A stretch of 47,434 nucleotides of DNA from Alteromonadaceae bacterium (GTDB lineage: Bacteria > Pseudomonadota > Gammaproteobacteria > Enterobacterales > Alteromonadaceae), in the NCBI GenBank assembly GCA_015487235.1, contig WFQC01000080.1:1-47434 (forward strand), given 5' to 3'. The position numbers and the translations under genes are program-made. Each line of letters starts with the position of its first letter. Within the stretch, counting starts at the first letter, position 1. The notes beneath the pieces are model-generated. The model saw only the letters and a list, made by a program, of their open reading frames with translations. It was not told the origin of the DNA and searched no databases. This document shows, in pieces, positions 19,856 through 28,785 of the stretch.

Positions 19856-20590
19856 TTAAATCCTCTTTTGTGAGAGTGAGGTATTATTACGGATAAAAAA
19901 CAGCAAGGCTGTTAGTAGTATTAAATAACTTGCAGGCTCATTTACTGCCAGAGCGCGCGTATCTTGCACCAGAAAAGTGCCGCGACTATAAACTTCGTTA
20001 CTAGGATAGCTATTCCGGCTGGCAACATCTATGCTGTTAAATTGAACGTAATCGTAATAATTACTACTGTAACTTTGCATAATAACAACTTCTGCGCGAG
20101 TACCAATCAGGCCTCCGCCATCGTAATATACACCATCAACAAAGCCGACTAGCTTATCTGAACAAGTACTCCCAAAGGTAACGTAGTTCACATAAGTACA
20201 GGTTAGGGCACGGGTTATCGAGTCTAAAGCAGAGCTAGGATAAAATAAATAATTATCATAGCCTGTTGGAGCCACTCTAAAGGGGGGTCTACCTCCGACA
20301 GCATTATTGACTAAGGTTTTGACTTCTTCGGCTGTTGCAAGGCGATAACCGTCTAAAAAAGGGTAGGTTGGTTGCCAACTATTACCTGTATCACCAGTGG
20401 TTAAATAACGGTAGATACTATCAAAACTGAGGCTTTGGGTATAATTAAACGAAAGCCACTTCAGGCCGGTATCTTCATCAAATAAAAATCGATTATCACT
20501 GTTAGGGTAAATAAATCCTGCCTGTACGGTTGTTGTCACTAACGCTGTAAATAAGCCGATAAAAATATAATTAAGCATTTTTGTTGTCAT
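19856..20590 (-). CDS. exported PEP-CTERM-like protein of unknown function
   Basis: A signal peptide (cleavage near TVQAG) precedes a region like those of many PEP-CTERM proteins: LFDEDTGLKWLSFN, then GYRLATAEEVKTL, similar to Lcl/DUF1566-type repeats. The C terminus carries NEPASYLILLTALLFFIRN, that is an N/PEP-like tripeptide, a hydrophobic helix and a basic tail. This is a plausible exosortase sorting signal in degenerate form. ATG 20590 is chosen over ATG 20593 because GGAG is then 6 rather than 3 bases away. Four cysteines lie in the middle (TCTYVNY, STCSDK). Function is unknown, and no exosortase gene is in the window. A palindrome lies in its leader. Confidence 0.75.
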   Translation of the reverse strand: MTTKMLNYIFIGLFTALVTTTVQAGFIYPNSDNRFLFDEDTGLKWLSFNYTQSLSFDSIYRYLTTGDTGNSWQPTYPFLDGYRLATAEEVKTLVNNAVGGRPPFRVAPTGYDNYLFYPSSALDSITRALTCTYVNYVTFGSTCSDKLVGFVDGVYYDGGGLIGTRAEVVIMQSYSSNYYDYVQFNSIDVASRNSYPSNEVYSRGTFLVQDTRALAVNEPASYLILLTALLFFIRNNTSLSQKRI

Positions 20591-20608
20591 CATGAACTCC
20601 GCTTAAAA

Positions 20609-20622
20609 TTCATACGTATGAA
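20609..20622. promoter_or_regulatory. 14-bp perfect palindrome in the divergent control region
   Basis: TTCATACGTATGAA is perfectly self-complementary and lies 19 bases upstream of the start of the PEP-CTERM-like gene. It also lies in the 220-base gap before the divergent ToxR-like regulator. It could be that regulator's operator, but nothing proves the link. Confidence 0.45.
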
Positions 20623-20813
20623 CAAACATAGAATAACGATAACCTTAATGCTATTGACATTATTTGAGGGAATTTGATTTATTTTGATTGTTATAAAAAA
20701 CAATAAGTTATATTGGTTGTTTTTGCTTTTAAAACGCATTAATCTAAACTTGGTTATACTGTAAAGAGGCGCTTTATTTATAATCTAGATAATAAAATGA
20801 CGAGGGAATATGT

Positions 20814-21725
20814 GTGGCTAATGAGTTACTGGGCTATCAGTTTGGCGATTATTTTTTAAACTTAAAAGATAAAGCGCTTTATATAAATAATCGACAAATT
20901 GCTTTGTCAGAACGCATGTTTCTTTTTTTAAATGCGTTGTTAACAGCAAGCCCTGAGTTAGTTTCTAAAGAACACTTACATAAAACACTGTGGCCTGATC
21001 GACAAGTGAGTGATTGGGCTTTAGCCAGAATTGTGTCAGATACTCGCTTGTTATTAGAGCATAATAGCGATACAGCGAAAGAATTTATTAAAACCGCACG
21101 TGGTATAGGCTATGCTATAGTCGATGCGCAAGCCGTTTATGCTCCAGCAGAAGCTAAACCGATAAAACATTTTAAAGCATGTTTATGGGCAGGGGTTTTT
21201 ATTACCATATTTGCTTTAGGTTTTATGGCTTATAAGGCTCATCATTTTATTAAACAGCAACAACTTATTGCAGCGCTAACTACTATAGCTAAAAATCAAG
21301 ATTACAGTTATCGAGCCTTTAAATCACAAGCTTTAAGGCGAAATGAATTAGTTGCTCAAATAGAACAGCGTTTAAATATTAAGCGTAAACGTCAATTTGA
21401 AAAGTTTTTTGCTCACTATTTTGAACAAATGAATAAAGAAGAATTATTTATTTTCAGTCAAATAAGAGCCATCACCACGGGAAGTTTATATAAAGCCAAT
21501 CAAACGATTTATGATACTTTAGAAAATAACCCAATAATTTACGAAAAAATACCCCAAACGAAAGCACTGGCTGAACATTTAAAGTTTTGGCTTAACAAAT
21601 ACCATGCAATTTTTTTGCAAAGGTCAGATATGTGTTTATTATATGTAGGTGTTGAAGATGGTGTTCCTTATCCTAGCCATGTAGATCAACTTATTAAAGA
21701 TTGGTTGAAAAATAATAAAATATAA
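20814..21725 (+). CDS. membrane-anchored ToxR/CadC-like transcriptional regulator
   Basis: Residues 1-110 form an OmpR-type winged helix (FGDYFLNLKDKALYI, LSERMFLFLNALL, LWPDRQVSDWALARIVSDTR, IKTARGIGYAI), with no receiver domain. One membrane helix follows near 122-141, then a periplasmic part of about 160 residues that I do not recognise. This is the architecture of one-component sensors such as ToxR and CadC. GTG 20814 has GAGGGA upstream; ATG 20810 in another frame would give only MCG and stop. A TATAAT lies at 20779-20784. It is followed 13 bases later by a hybrid histidine kinase, probably co-transcribed. Confidence 0.85.
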   Translation: MANELLGYQFGDYFLNLKDKALYINNRQIALSERMFLFLNALLTASPELVSKEHLHKTLWPDRQVSDWALARIVSDTRLLLEHNSDTAKEFIKTARGIGYAIVDAQAVYAPAEAKPIKHFKACLWAGVFITIFALGFMAYKAHHFIKQQQLIAALTTIAKNQDYSYRAFKSQALRRNELVAQIEQRLNIKRKRQFEKFFAHYFEQMNKEELFIFSQIRAITTGSLYKANQTIYDTLENNPIIYEKIPQTKALAEHLKFWLNKYHAIFLQRSDMCLLYVGVEDGVPYPSHVDQLIKDWLKNNKI

Positions 21726-21738
21726 ATAAGGTGTTGAC

Positions 21739-24700
21739 TTGCCAACAAAATCATCAAAAGTTAAAGTCTTTAGTCGTTTTTATCGCACCGTGGTATTGGT
21801 GTTTACTTTAGTGATTTTTATTGCTTTAGCGCTTGCCACTACTCGTTATTTTCGAGAGTTTTCTCACTTTCATCAAGAAGCCGAACAGTCAATGCAGCTA
21901 CAAGCTGAGGTTTTAAATGACAAGTTGTCTCATAGTGTGCAGGCTTTATCTGGTTTATTAGAGTTTGCCAATTACTGTTTGAAATATCCCGAGCATGTCG
22001 AAAGGTTGTTACCTGATTTAGCTCAAGACGGTGACTACTTTTATTTGATCAGGCCTCGCCGTGATATTGTGCACCAACGTACGCAGTTAAGTGGCAATAT
22101 TACCGGTATTGGCAATATTAAAAAATTTGATTTAGCCATGAAACAAGAGCTGGCAATGGCAAATGCTTTAACACCTGCTTTTATTACCGCTAAACATACT
22201 AACCCTGAAGTCACTTGGTTTTATTATGTATCGAAGCGTCGTTTTGTACATTTGTTTCCTTGGGTTTCAAGGCAAAGCTGGCAATATTCAGATCGGCTTA
22301 TTGAACGAGAATATTTTGTTGAAATTCAAAAGAGAAGTTTAAATAATGAGTTTTATTGGTCTTCGCCTTATCAAGACTCTGCAGGTAAAGGCTTAACCGC
22401 TTCAGTTGCAGCTGGTGTAAAACAAAAAGATGAATTTGTTGGTGCCTTAGTGATTGATATTAACTTAAATAATTTATACCAATCTTTACCTAACATAACA
22501 GCAGCAGAGCAGGGCTACTTACTTATTGACCAAAATCAACGAGTTTTACTGCATAAATCGACTAATGAAACTACCATTACCGCCAATACTAAATGGCAAG
22601 AAGTAGTACCTAGCGTATTTGGTGATTTAAATAAAGAACAGTTGCAATCATTAGAATCTTCACAGCATATTGGTGAGTGGTTTATTCAAAAACAAAGCTT
22701 GCCGATTAATAACTGGGTACTTATTAAGTACCAGCCCTATAATGATTTTATTGCGCCATTGGCAGGGCAATTTGTTTTTTGGTTTTTTGTGCTATTTTCA
22801 GGGCTTGTCGCTTTTATTGTATTAATTTATTGGTTAACCAATAAAACCTTTATTAAACCAGCAAGTGAGTTTATTCAACATATTGAAAATTGTGCTAAAG
22901 GTGATTCTGGAAAAATTAAACCAACACCTGACTGGCGCCATTGGTTTCATGTTGTTGAAGATATTTTTAGCCAGAACCGCAGTTTAATGCAGCAATTAAA
23001 AGATAAAAATGCAGAACTTGATAAGCGTGTAAAAGAAAAAACCTATGATTTGCTGAAAACCAGTGAGCAGCACCAGCGAGATTATGCGCTGTTGCGTTCG
23101 GTGATGAATGCCATGCCTGAGTTAATTATTTTTAGTGATCCTCAAGGTAAATTAATAGGCTGTAATTCAGCAGTAGAAAAATTTATTGGCGAGAAAGAGC
23201 GTCAACTTTTAGGGAAATCAGCTTGCCAGTTATTACCTGAACAAATGTGTCAGGCCTTAGCTGAACTCTCAATTAAAGCCTACCAAGATGAAAATCGTAA
23301 GGCATACCAGCAAGTAGTTAAAACAACAGCACATACTTTTGAGTTATTTAGTCGACGCTTTTTTAATGAAGATAAAAAGCCACTTGGTACCATTAATATT
23401 TTTCGTGATGTTACTGAAGCTTATGCCGTTCAAGCTGCTTTAGAACAAGCAAAAACGCAAGCAGAACAAGCAAACCAAGCTAAAGGGCAATTTCTAGCCA
23501 ATATGAGCCATGAAATAAGAACACCGATCAATGCCATTCAGGGCATGATGTATTTATTGGCGAAAACACGGTTAAATAAAGCACAATTACAATATTTAAA
23601 AAATGCAGAAACCGCATCACAATCGTTATTATACCTTATCGATGAGTTACTTGATTTAGCTAAAATCGAAGCAGGTAAAATGCCGATATTACTTGCAGAT
23701 ACTGTTGTTGATGAAATTATTGATAAAGCATTAAAACTTAATATTGGTGCTGCACACAAAAAAGACCTGCCTATTTATGTTGATATTGCTGTTGAGGTGC
23801 CAAGGGTTATTCATAGCGATGAGATTCGTTTGGTGCAAGTGCTTACTAACTTAATTAATAATGCCGTTAAGTTTACCGCAGAAGGTAAAGTGAGTGTTAG
23901 TGTTGATCTTATTGAGGTTGATAATAACACTCATATTCAATTTACGGTTAAAGACACCGGTATTGGTATTGCTAAAGAGAAACAACAACACCTCTTTAAT
24001 GCTTTTACACAAGCAGATGAATCAATGACCAGAAAATACGGTGGTTCTGGGTTAGGACTTTCTATTTGTCAGCAAATCGTGCAATTATTGGGTGGAAGCT
24101 TGCATTTAAAAAGTGAATTAGCAGAAGGCAGTGAATTTTGCTTTTCAGTACCCATTAACGCCTCTTTACTTGAACAACATCAAGATAGCGTGACAGCACA
24201 ACGTAATATTGTTGCCTTTAATACATTGTTGCCACAATCGCTTATCGCTAAATTTGCGGCAATTGGCTGGCAATATCATTATTGTAATGATGAACAACAA
24301 TTACTGAAAGCCGCTCAAGAGCAAGCGTGTATTGTACTGATTGAAGCTGAGCTGCTTGTGAATAACCATACTTTGCTCGCCAAGCTTGCTGAGCATTTTG
24401 ATAGTATTGGGATTTGTTTACCAATGTTGGCAGAGCTTGATGAAAATTTAAATCAAGCACTTGAAGACTTGTCTATTCCATGGGCTATTATTGAAAAACC
24501 GTATTATCGCGCAGTGATTACGCAAATTTTACAAATATCACCTTCAGCTCCAACATCAGCCCGAGTAAGCGAAGAGCCGCAAGGCGATCTAAGTGGTATA
24601 AAAGTGTTACTTGTTGAAGATAATTTGGTTAATCAAATGGTTGCTCAAGAGTTACTGAAAAGTATGCAAGCCGAAGTGGTGATTGCGAATAATGGCCAAG

Positions 24701-24954
24701 AAGCCATTGAGCTGTTAACTCAACATGAAATTGACGTGGTGCTGATGGATATTCAAATGCCAGTTATGGATGGCTTAACCGCAACTAAAAAAATACGCAC
24801 TATGAAAAAATATCAACACTTGCCGATCATTGCCATGACTGCTCACGCACGCGCAGAAGACCATCAACAAAGTTTGGCTGCAGGTATGAATAAACACATA
24901 GCTAAACCCGTTACATATCAGGTTCTATTTTCAACAATTAAAGCGGTTATTTAA
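21739..24954 (+). CDS. Cache-PAS hybrid sensor histidine kinase
   Basis: Inner-membrane sensor kinase of 1071 residues. TM1 (about 17-35), a periplasmic Cache-like sensor (about 36-343, with LIDQNQRVLLHKS and similar), TM2 (about 344-366), coiled coil, then PAS (about 450-565). HisKA follows with phospho-acceptor H591 in NMSHEIRTP, then the ATPase domain with NLINNAVKFT, DTGIGI and GGSGLGLSI, a degenerate second region, and a C-terminal receiver with E960/D961 and phospho-acceptor D1004 (LMDIQMPVMDG). No HPt domain is present, so output needs a partner. The TTG start has AAGG 7 bases upstream. The 3' end overlaps the convergent next gene by 8 bases. Confidence 0.93.
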   Translation: MPTKSSKVKVFSRFYRTVVLVFTLVIFIALALATTRYFREFSHFHQEAEQSMQLQAEVLNDKLSHSVQALSGLLEFANYCLKYPEHVERLLPDLAQDGDYFYLIRPRRDIVHQRTQLSGNITGIGNIKKFDLAMKQELAMANALTPAFITAKHTNPEVTWFYYVSKRRFVHLFPWVSRQSWQYSDRLIEREYFVEIQKRSLNNEFYWSSPYQDSAGKGLTASVAAGVKQKDEFVGALVIDINLNNLYQSLPNITAAEQGYLLIDQNQRVLLHKSTNETTITANTKWQEVVPSVFGDLNKEQLQSLESSQHIGEWFIQKQSLPINNWVLIKYQPYNDFIAPLAGQFVFWFFVLFSGLVAFIVLIYWLTNKTFIKPASEFIQHIENCAKGDSGKIKPTPDWRHWFHVVEDIFSQNRSLMQQLKDKNAELDKRVKEKTYDLLKTSEQHQRDYALLRSVMNAMPELIIFSDPQGKLIGCNSAVEKFIGEKERQLLGKSACQLLPEQMCQALAELSIKAYQDENRKAYQQVVKTTAHTFELFSRRFFNEDKKPLGTINIFRDVTEAYAVQAALEQAKTQAEQANQAKGQFLANMSHEIRTPINAIQGMMYLLAKTRLNKAQLQYLKNAETASQSLLYLIDELLDLAKIEAGKMPILLADTVVDEIIDKALKLNIGAAHKKDLPIYVDIAVEVPRVIHSDEIRLVQVLTNLINNAVKFTAEGKVSVSVDLIEVDNNTHIQFTVKDTGIGIAKEKQQHLFNAFTQADESMTRKYGGSGLGLSICQQIVQLLGGSLHLKSELAEGSEFCFSVPINASLLEQHQDSVTAQRNIVAFNTLLPQSLIAKFAAIGWQYHYCNDEQQLLKAAQEQACIVLIEAELLVNNHTLLAKLAEHFDSIGICLPMLAELDENLNQALEDLSIPWAIIEKPYYRAVITQILQISPSAPTSARVSEEPQGDLSGIKVLLVEDNLVNQMVAQELLKSMQAEVVIANNGQEAIELLTQHEIDVVLMDIQMPVMDGLTATKKIRTMKKYQHLPIIAMTAHARAEDHQQSLAAGMNKHIAKPVTYQVLFSTIKAVI

Positions 24955-25909
24955 CTTTTTCTACTGTATATAAACCTGCCAGAATAGCTTGTTTAGAAAA
25001 TTCATCAACTTGCCCCAATGCGTATAAAGCTGGGCCTGTGGGCTCGGCTAAAACATAGGTAATACCCTGATGCGACAGTGTGAGTTCATCACCCTGTGGA
25101 ATAACCTCAATACCAAATAAAGCATGTTGCTCAATGTAAACAATAATAATACCAATACGCGGCATTAATGAGCGTAACATTGCCGCAGCCAAAGTCACTT
25201 TACTATCGCAGTCACCTTGGTTTTTATAAAGCAGAGTTAGCGGGGGTAAAAAGCCAGCGCCTGATGAGGTTAGGCGAGACTCTAGTGGGGAATAGGGAAT
25301 AGATTGCACAAAATTTAAGATAAAGTTAGTGACTTTACGGATATTTTGTACAGAAACTTTTTTCAAAATAATGGGTTTTAGTACTTTCACATCAAGTACC
25401 GACTTTGCCGCAATCTCAATATGATTAGGTTTTATTGCCTGCTCACCAGCATAATTAGTAAATCGGTGGTAACCTTGCTGAATTAAATACTCACTTAAAT
25501 ACTGTTCACCTAACTTTTTGAGTTTACGGTAAGCAGCATTAACGGCTGCTGGTTTTTTTCCTTGAATATCTATACTGATCTGCTGATTTTCTTTTTTAAA
25601 ATTAACGGTGACACCTTGAAAAGGATTTTCTGCACAATAAGCCTTTAATTTTTTTATCACATACGCTTCGCTATAGCTGGGATTATAACGTTTAAAGTTT
25701 CTAAAATGACCAAACAAGGTTTGTTTCGCTACGGTAAAACTGAGTGTCTGTTCTGTTTGGTGTTGATCTAGCCAGCGATAATTTAATTGCACGCTATCGC
25801 CCAAGTCAATGTGGGAATAGCTAAGTTGCTTTGCTTGAACGCTATTTATAGCCATCAGCAGAGCGAATAAAAGGTAAATTAGTTGGCAAAAAATCAGTTT
25901 GCTAGCCAT
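24947..25909 (-). CDS. exported transglutaminase-like protein
   Basis: A signal peptide (residues 1-26, ends NSVQA) precedes a protein of unknown role. The C-terminal part has a transglutaminase/cysteine-protease-like triad: C234 in NQGDCDSKVTLAAAML, H262 in EQHALFGI and E289 in VLAEPTGPA, in the order Cys-His-acid. Glu rather than Asp in third place is unusual. The N-terminal 150 residues have no family that I recognise. It faces the hybrid kinase gene tail to tail with an 8-base overlap. The acyl-CoA dehydrogenase gene diverges from it. The catalytic assignment is inference from spacing. Confidence 0.7.
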   Translation of the reverse strand: MASKLIFCQLIYLLFALLMAINSVQAKQLSYSHIDLGDSVQLNYRWLDQHQTEQTLSFTVAKQTLFGHFRNFKRYNPSYSEAYVIKKLKAYCAENPFQGVTVNFKKENQQISIDIQGKKPAAVNAAYRKLKKLGEQYLSEYLIQQGYHRFTNYAGEQAIKPNHIEIAAKSVLDVKVLKPIILKKVSVQNIRKVTNFILNFVQSIPYSPLESRLTSSGAGFLPPLTLLYKNQGDCDSKVTLAAAMLRSLMPRIGIIIVYIEQHALFGIEVIPQGDELTLSHQGITYVLAEPTGPALYALGQVDEFSKQAILAGLYTVEKVK

Positions 25910-25972
25910 AATTTTTAAAATTTCATCAGTATTTCGTATTAACCCTAGCGTAATTTTAGTGATAAAAGCAAC

Positions 25973-26020
25973 TTATACTCATGCCACTTGAAGAGACATC
26001 GGCACGTGGTCTAAGTATAA
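25973..26020. repeat. structured intergenic inverted repeat
   Basis: TTATACT (25973-25979) pairs with AGTATAA (26014-26020), and inside it CCAC (25984-25987) pairs with GTGG (26006-26009). Its left end resembles the element at the right edge of the window (TTATACCCATGATACTTC at 47284-47300). It may be a dispersed intergenic element. Confidence 0.4.
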
Positions 26021-26120
26021 ATGGTTCGTTACCAGCAAGTTTGACTTTACATTTGCATTAAAATCGCTATATTTAAAACACTTGTTTAAATCATCTGTTT
26101 AATTTTGGAGTGTAGCAATC

Positions 26121-27899
26121 ATGGCAGACTATCGAGTTCCCCTAAAAGATATGGGATTTTTACTGTTTGATGTATTCAAAGCTGAAGCGATGTGGCAGCA
26201 ATTACCGACATTGGCTGAGCGCGTAGATCGTGAAACAGCGGAGGCTATACTGCAAGAATGTGCCAAGATTGCTGAGCAAGAAATAGCCCCTATTTCTCGC
26301 CAAGGTGATGAAGTTGGCGTGAGCTTTAACGACGGTAAAGTAACTACGGCTCCTGGTTATAAAGAAGCGTTCAAAACTTATGCAGAAGGTGGTTGGACAG
26401 CTTTAGGTGGAGATCCTGAATATGGTGGTATGGGTATGCCCAAAATGCTTACCGCGCAGCATGAAGAAATGCTCTGTTCGGGCGATATTTCTTTTGCTCT
26501 CTACCCCGTATTAACTGCTGGTGCTGCGTTATCACTTGCTAAACACGGCAGTGAAGAATTAAAAAATTTATACCTAACTCGCATGTATTCTGGTGAGTGG
26601 TCTGCATCAATGTGCTTAACTGAGTCTCATGCGGGCTCTGATCTAGGTATTATTCGCACTAAGGCGATCCCACAAGAAGATGGTAGCTACAGCATAACGG
26701 GTAATAAAATATTTATTACTGGTGGAGAGCACGATCTTACTGAAAATATCATTCATTTAGTGCTTGCTAAATTACCTGATGCTCCTGCTGGTCCTAAAGG
26801 TATTTCTTTATTTTTAGTGCCAAAATTTCACGTTAATAACGATGGCAGCTTAGGCGAGCGTAATCAAGTACATTGTGGCTCAATTGAGCATAAAATGGGG
26901 ATTCATGCTTCAGCCACTTGTGTGATGAATTTTGACGGCGCCAAAGGTTATCTAATTGGTGACCTAAATCGCGGCTTAGCCTGCATGTTTACCATGATGA
27001 ACTTTGAGCGTATTGGTGTCGGTATTCAAGGCTTGAGTGCGGCTTCGCGTTCTTATCAAAATGCGCTTGAATATGCAAAAGAGCGTTTACAAGGTCGAGC
27101 ATTAACGGGAGCAAAAAATACTGATAAAGAAGCTGACTCTATTATGGTACACGGTGATGTTCGTCGTATGTTGCTTAACATGAAAGCAATGAATGAAGGT
27201 AGCCGAGCATTATCAACTTACATTGCTATGCAACTTGATTATGCCACATATGGTGAAGGTGAGTTACAAGCTAAAGGTGATGCTTTATCAACATTAATGA
27301 CGCCGCTTGCAAAAGCCTTTTTTACCGATTTAGGGTTTGAAAATACCGTTACTGGGCAGCAAATTTTTGGTGGTCATGGGTTTATTCGTGAATGGGGGCA
27401 AGAGCAATTAGTGCGAGATGCGCGTATCACGCAAATTTATGAAGGAACTAATGGTATTCAGGCAATGGACTTACTCGCGCGTAAGGTGGTTGGTAGCCAA
27501 GGTAAATTAATGCAAGTGTTTATTGATGAAGTTAATGATTATATCAAGGCAACGCCTGCTGAAAATATGCAAGAGTTTATTGCGCCATTAGCCGATGCTT
27601 TAAATGACTTTAGCGAATTAACCCAATATTTATTAACTAAATCTAAAGAAAACATTAATGAAATTGGCGCCGCTGCTAATGATTATTTACATGTGTTTGG
27701 TTACACCGCGATGGCTTTTGTTTGGGCTAAAATGGCAGAAGTTGCGCTTGAAAAACAAGGCAGTGATGATTTTTATCAAGCAAAAATTAAAACAGCACGT
27801 TATTATTTTACCCGTTTGTTACCGCGTCGACTTTCACTTATTGCTTCGGCAAAATCGGGTAGTGATACTTTATTTGATATTGATGACGAGCTATTTTAA
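26121..27899 (+). CDS. acyl-CoA dehydrogenase (long form with C-terminal domain)
   Basis: FAD enzyme that introduces the alpha,beta double bond in acyl-CoA. At 592 residues it belongs to the long subgroup with an extra C-terminal helical domain. Visible are MCLTESHAGSDLG (flavin contact), GNKIFITGGEHD, FGGHGFIREWGQEQLVRDARI and QIYEGTNGIQAMDLLARKV, where the catalytic Glu is expected. GGAG lies upstream of the ATG. The same subgroup includes 3-methylmercaptopropionyl-CoA dehydrogenase (DmdC) of DMSP breakdown, so the substrate cannot be decided. It is a single gene closed by a large hairpin terminator. Confidence 0.9.
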   Translation: MADYRVPLKDMGFLLFDVFKAEAMWQQLPTLAERVDRETAEAILQECAKIAEQEIAPISRQGDEVGVSFNDGKVTTAPGYKEAFKTYAEGGWTALGGDPEYGGMGMPKMLTAQHEEMLCSGDISFALYPVLTAGAALSLAKHGSEELKNLYLTRMYSGEWSASMCLTESHAGSDLGIIRTKAIPQEDGSYSITGNKIFITGGEHDLTENIIHLVLAKLPDAPAGPKGISLFLVPKFHVNNDGSLGERNQVHCGSIEHKMGIHASATCVMNFDGAKGYLIGDLNRGLACMFTMMNFERIGVGIQGLSAASRSYQNALEYAKERLQGRALTGAKNTDKEADSIMVHGDVRRMLLNMKAMNEGSRALSTYIAMQLDYATYGEGELQAKGDALSTLMTPLAKAFFTDLGFENTVTGQQIFGGHGFIREWGQEQLVRDARITQIYEGTNGIQAMDLLARKVVGSQGKLMQVFIDEVNDYIKATPAENMQEFIAPLADALNDFSELTQYLLTKSKENINEIGAAANDYLHVFGYTAMAFVWAKMAEVALEKQGSDDFYQAKIKTARYYFTRLLPRRLSLIASAKSGSDTLFDIDDELF

Positions 27900-27948
27900 T
27901 CAATATGCCCTAATTTCATTTAAGATAAAAATCTAGTATTGTTTAAGG

Positions 27949-28008
27949 CTAGGGTAATAATTTTGAGTCGTTGTCTATAAACACTCAAAGTTAAAACCCT
28001 AGTTTTTT
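27949..28008 (+). terminator. two-tier hairpin terminator after the acyl-CoA dehydrogenase gene
   Basis: CTAGGGT (27949-27955) pairs with ACCCTAG (27996-28002). After a 6 x 6 internal loop TTTGAGT (27962-27968) pairs with ACTCAAA (27983-27989). T6 follows directly. The long form and its place 20 bases before the GST start allow it to act as a leader for that gene as well. Confidence 0.65.
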
Positions 28009-28028
28009 ACGTTATCAGGAAAATTAAA

Positions 28029-28613
28029 ATGAAATTATATGGTTCTACGACGTCACCTTATGTCAGGCGAATTCGCTTATATTTAGCAAGCTTACATAAA
28101 ACAGCGCAAGATTATCAGTTTGTTAATTTAGATATTTTTTCCAAACAAGGGCGGGAACAACTCAAAAAAGATAACCCAACCTTAAAAGTACCTTACCTCA
28201 CTGATGGCAATATACAGCTGTTTGATTCAAGAATTATTCAACGCTATTTAGCTGAAAAATATCAAAAAGCGCCTTTAACATGGCCGCAAGAAAATATTTT
28301 AACCCTAATAGATGCAGCTAATGACTCTTTAGTTTCTTTATTGCTTTCTCAACGCTCAGGCTTTAACACGCAGCAAGATATTTTATTTTTCAACTTACAA
28401 AATGAACGCGTTACCAGTACGTTTAATGTGTTAGAGCAGTATGTTGAGCAAGGTGTTTTCGATAAATGGCACTATTTGTCAATTTGCTTATTTTGTTTAC
28501 TTGATTGGGTCGCCTTTAGGCAACTGTATGATCTCTCTTCTTATACGCACTTTGCCCGTTTTATTGAACAAGCAAAAACACATAATATGATTGATGAAAC
28601 GGATCCTCGTTAA
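28029..28613 (+). CDS. glutathione S-transferase family protein
   Basis: Residues 1-75 form the thioredoxin-like GST N domain, with SPYVRRIRLYLA at the start and the cis-Pro site LKVPYLTDG followed by LFDSRIIQRYLAEKY. The remainder is the helical C domain. The 194 residues are a little short for the family (about 200-220). A Ser in TTSPY is a possible catalytic residue. AGGA lies 10 bases before the ATG. The substrate is unknown. It stands between a terminator and the plsC promoter, so it is probably a single-gene unit. Confidence 0.85.
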   Translation: MKLYGSTTSPYVRRIRLYLASLHKTAQDYQFVNLDIFSKQGREQLKKDNPTLKVPYLTDGNIQLFDSRIIQRYLAEKYQKAPLTWPQENILTLIDAANDSLVSLLLSQRSGFNTQQDILFFNLQNERVTSTFNVLEQYVEQGVFDKWHYLSICLFCLLDWVAFRQLYDLSSYTHFARFIEQAKTHNMIDETDPR

Positions 28614-28727
28614 AAAAGCCTTGCGAATATATTGAGATAATTTGTCGAGAACTATACTCATTTTACTTGATTATAAATCGCTCTACTTTTCTAAAAAAAT
28701 ATCCAAGTGAATGGCTATACATACATT

Positions 28728-28756
28728 TTGGTATTCAGCATAATTCGCGCTATAAT
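28728..28756 (+). promoter_or_regulatory. sigma70 promoter of plsC
   Basis: TTGGTA (28728-28733), 17 bases, perfect TATAAT (28751-28756). The predicted transcript starts near 28763, so the longest open frame, whose TTG overlaps the -10 box, cannot be the true start of plsC. Confidence 0.7.
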
Positions 28757-28785
28757 TGCGCGTTTATTTTTTCAGGGGTGGTCTT

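Noticed and set aside
20810-20821. ATG-TGT-GGC-TAA minigene over the regulator start
   Set aside because: It is a three-residue frame produced by the overlap of ATG with the GTG start. It might affect initiation, but nothing shows that it does.
28756-28785. N-terminal extension of plsC from TTG 28756
   Set aside because: The TTG overlaps the TATAAT of the promoter, and the ribosome site and family alignment favour TTG 28786.
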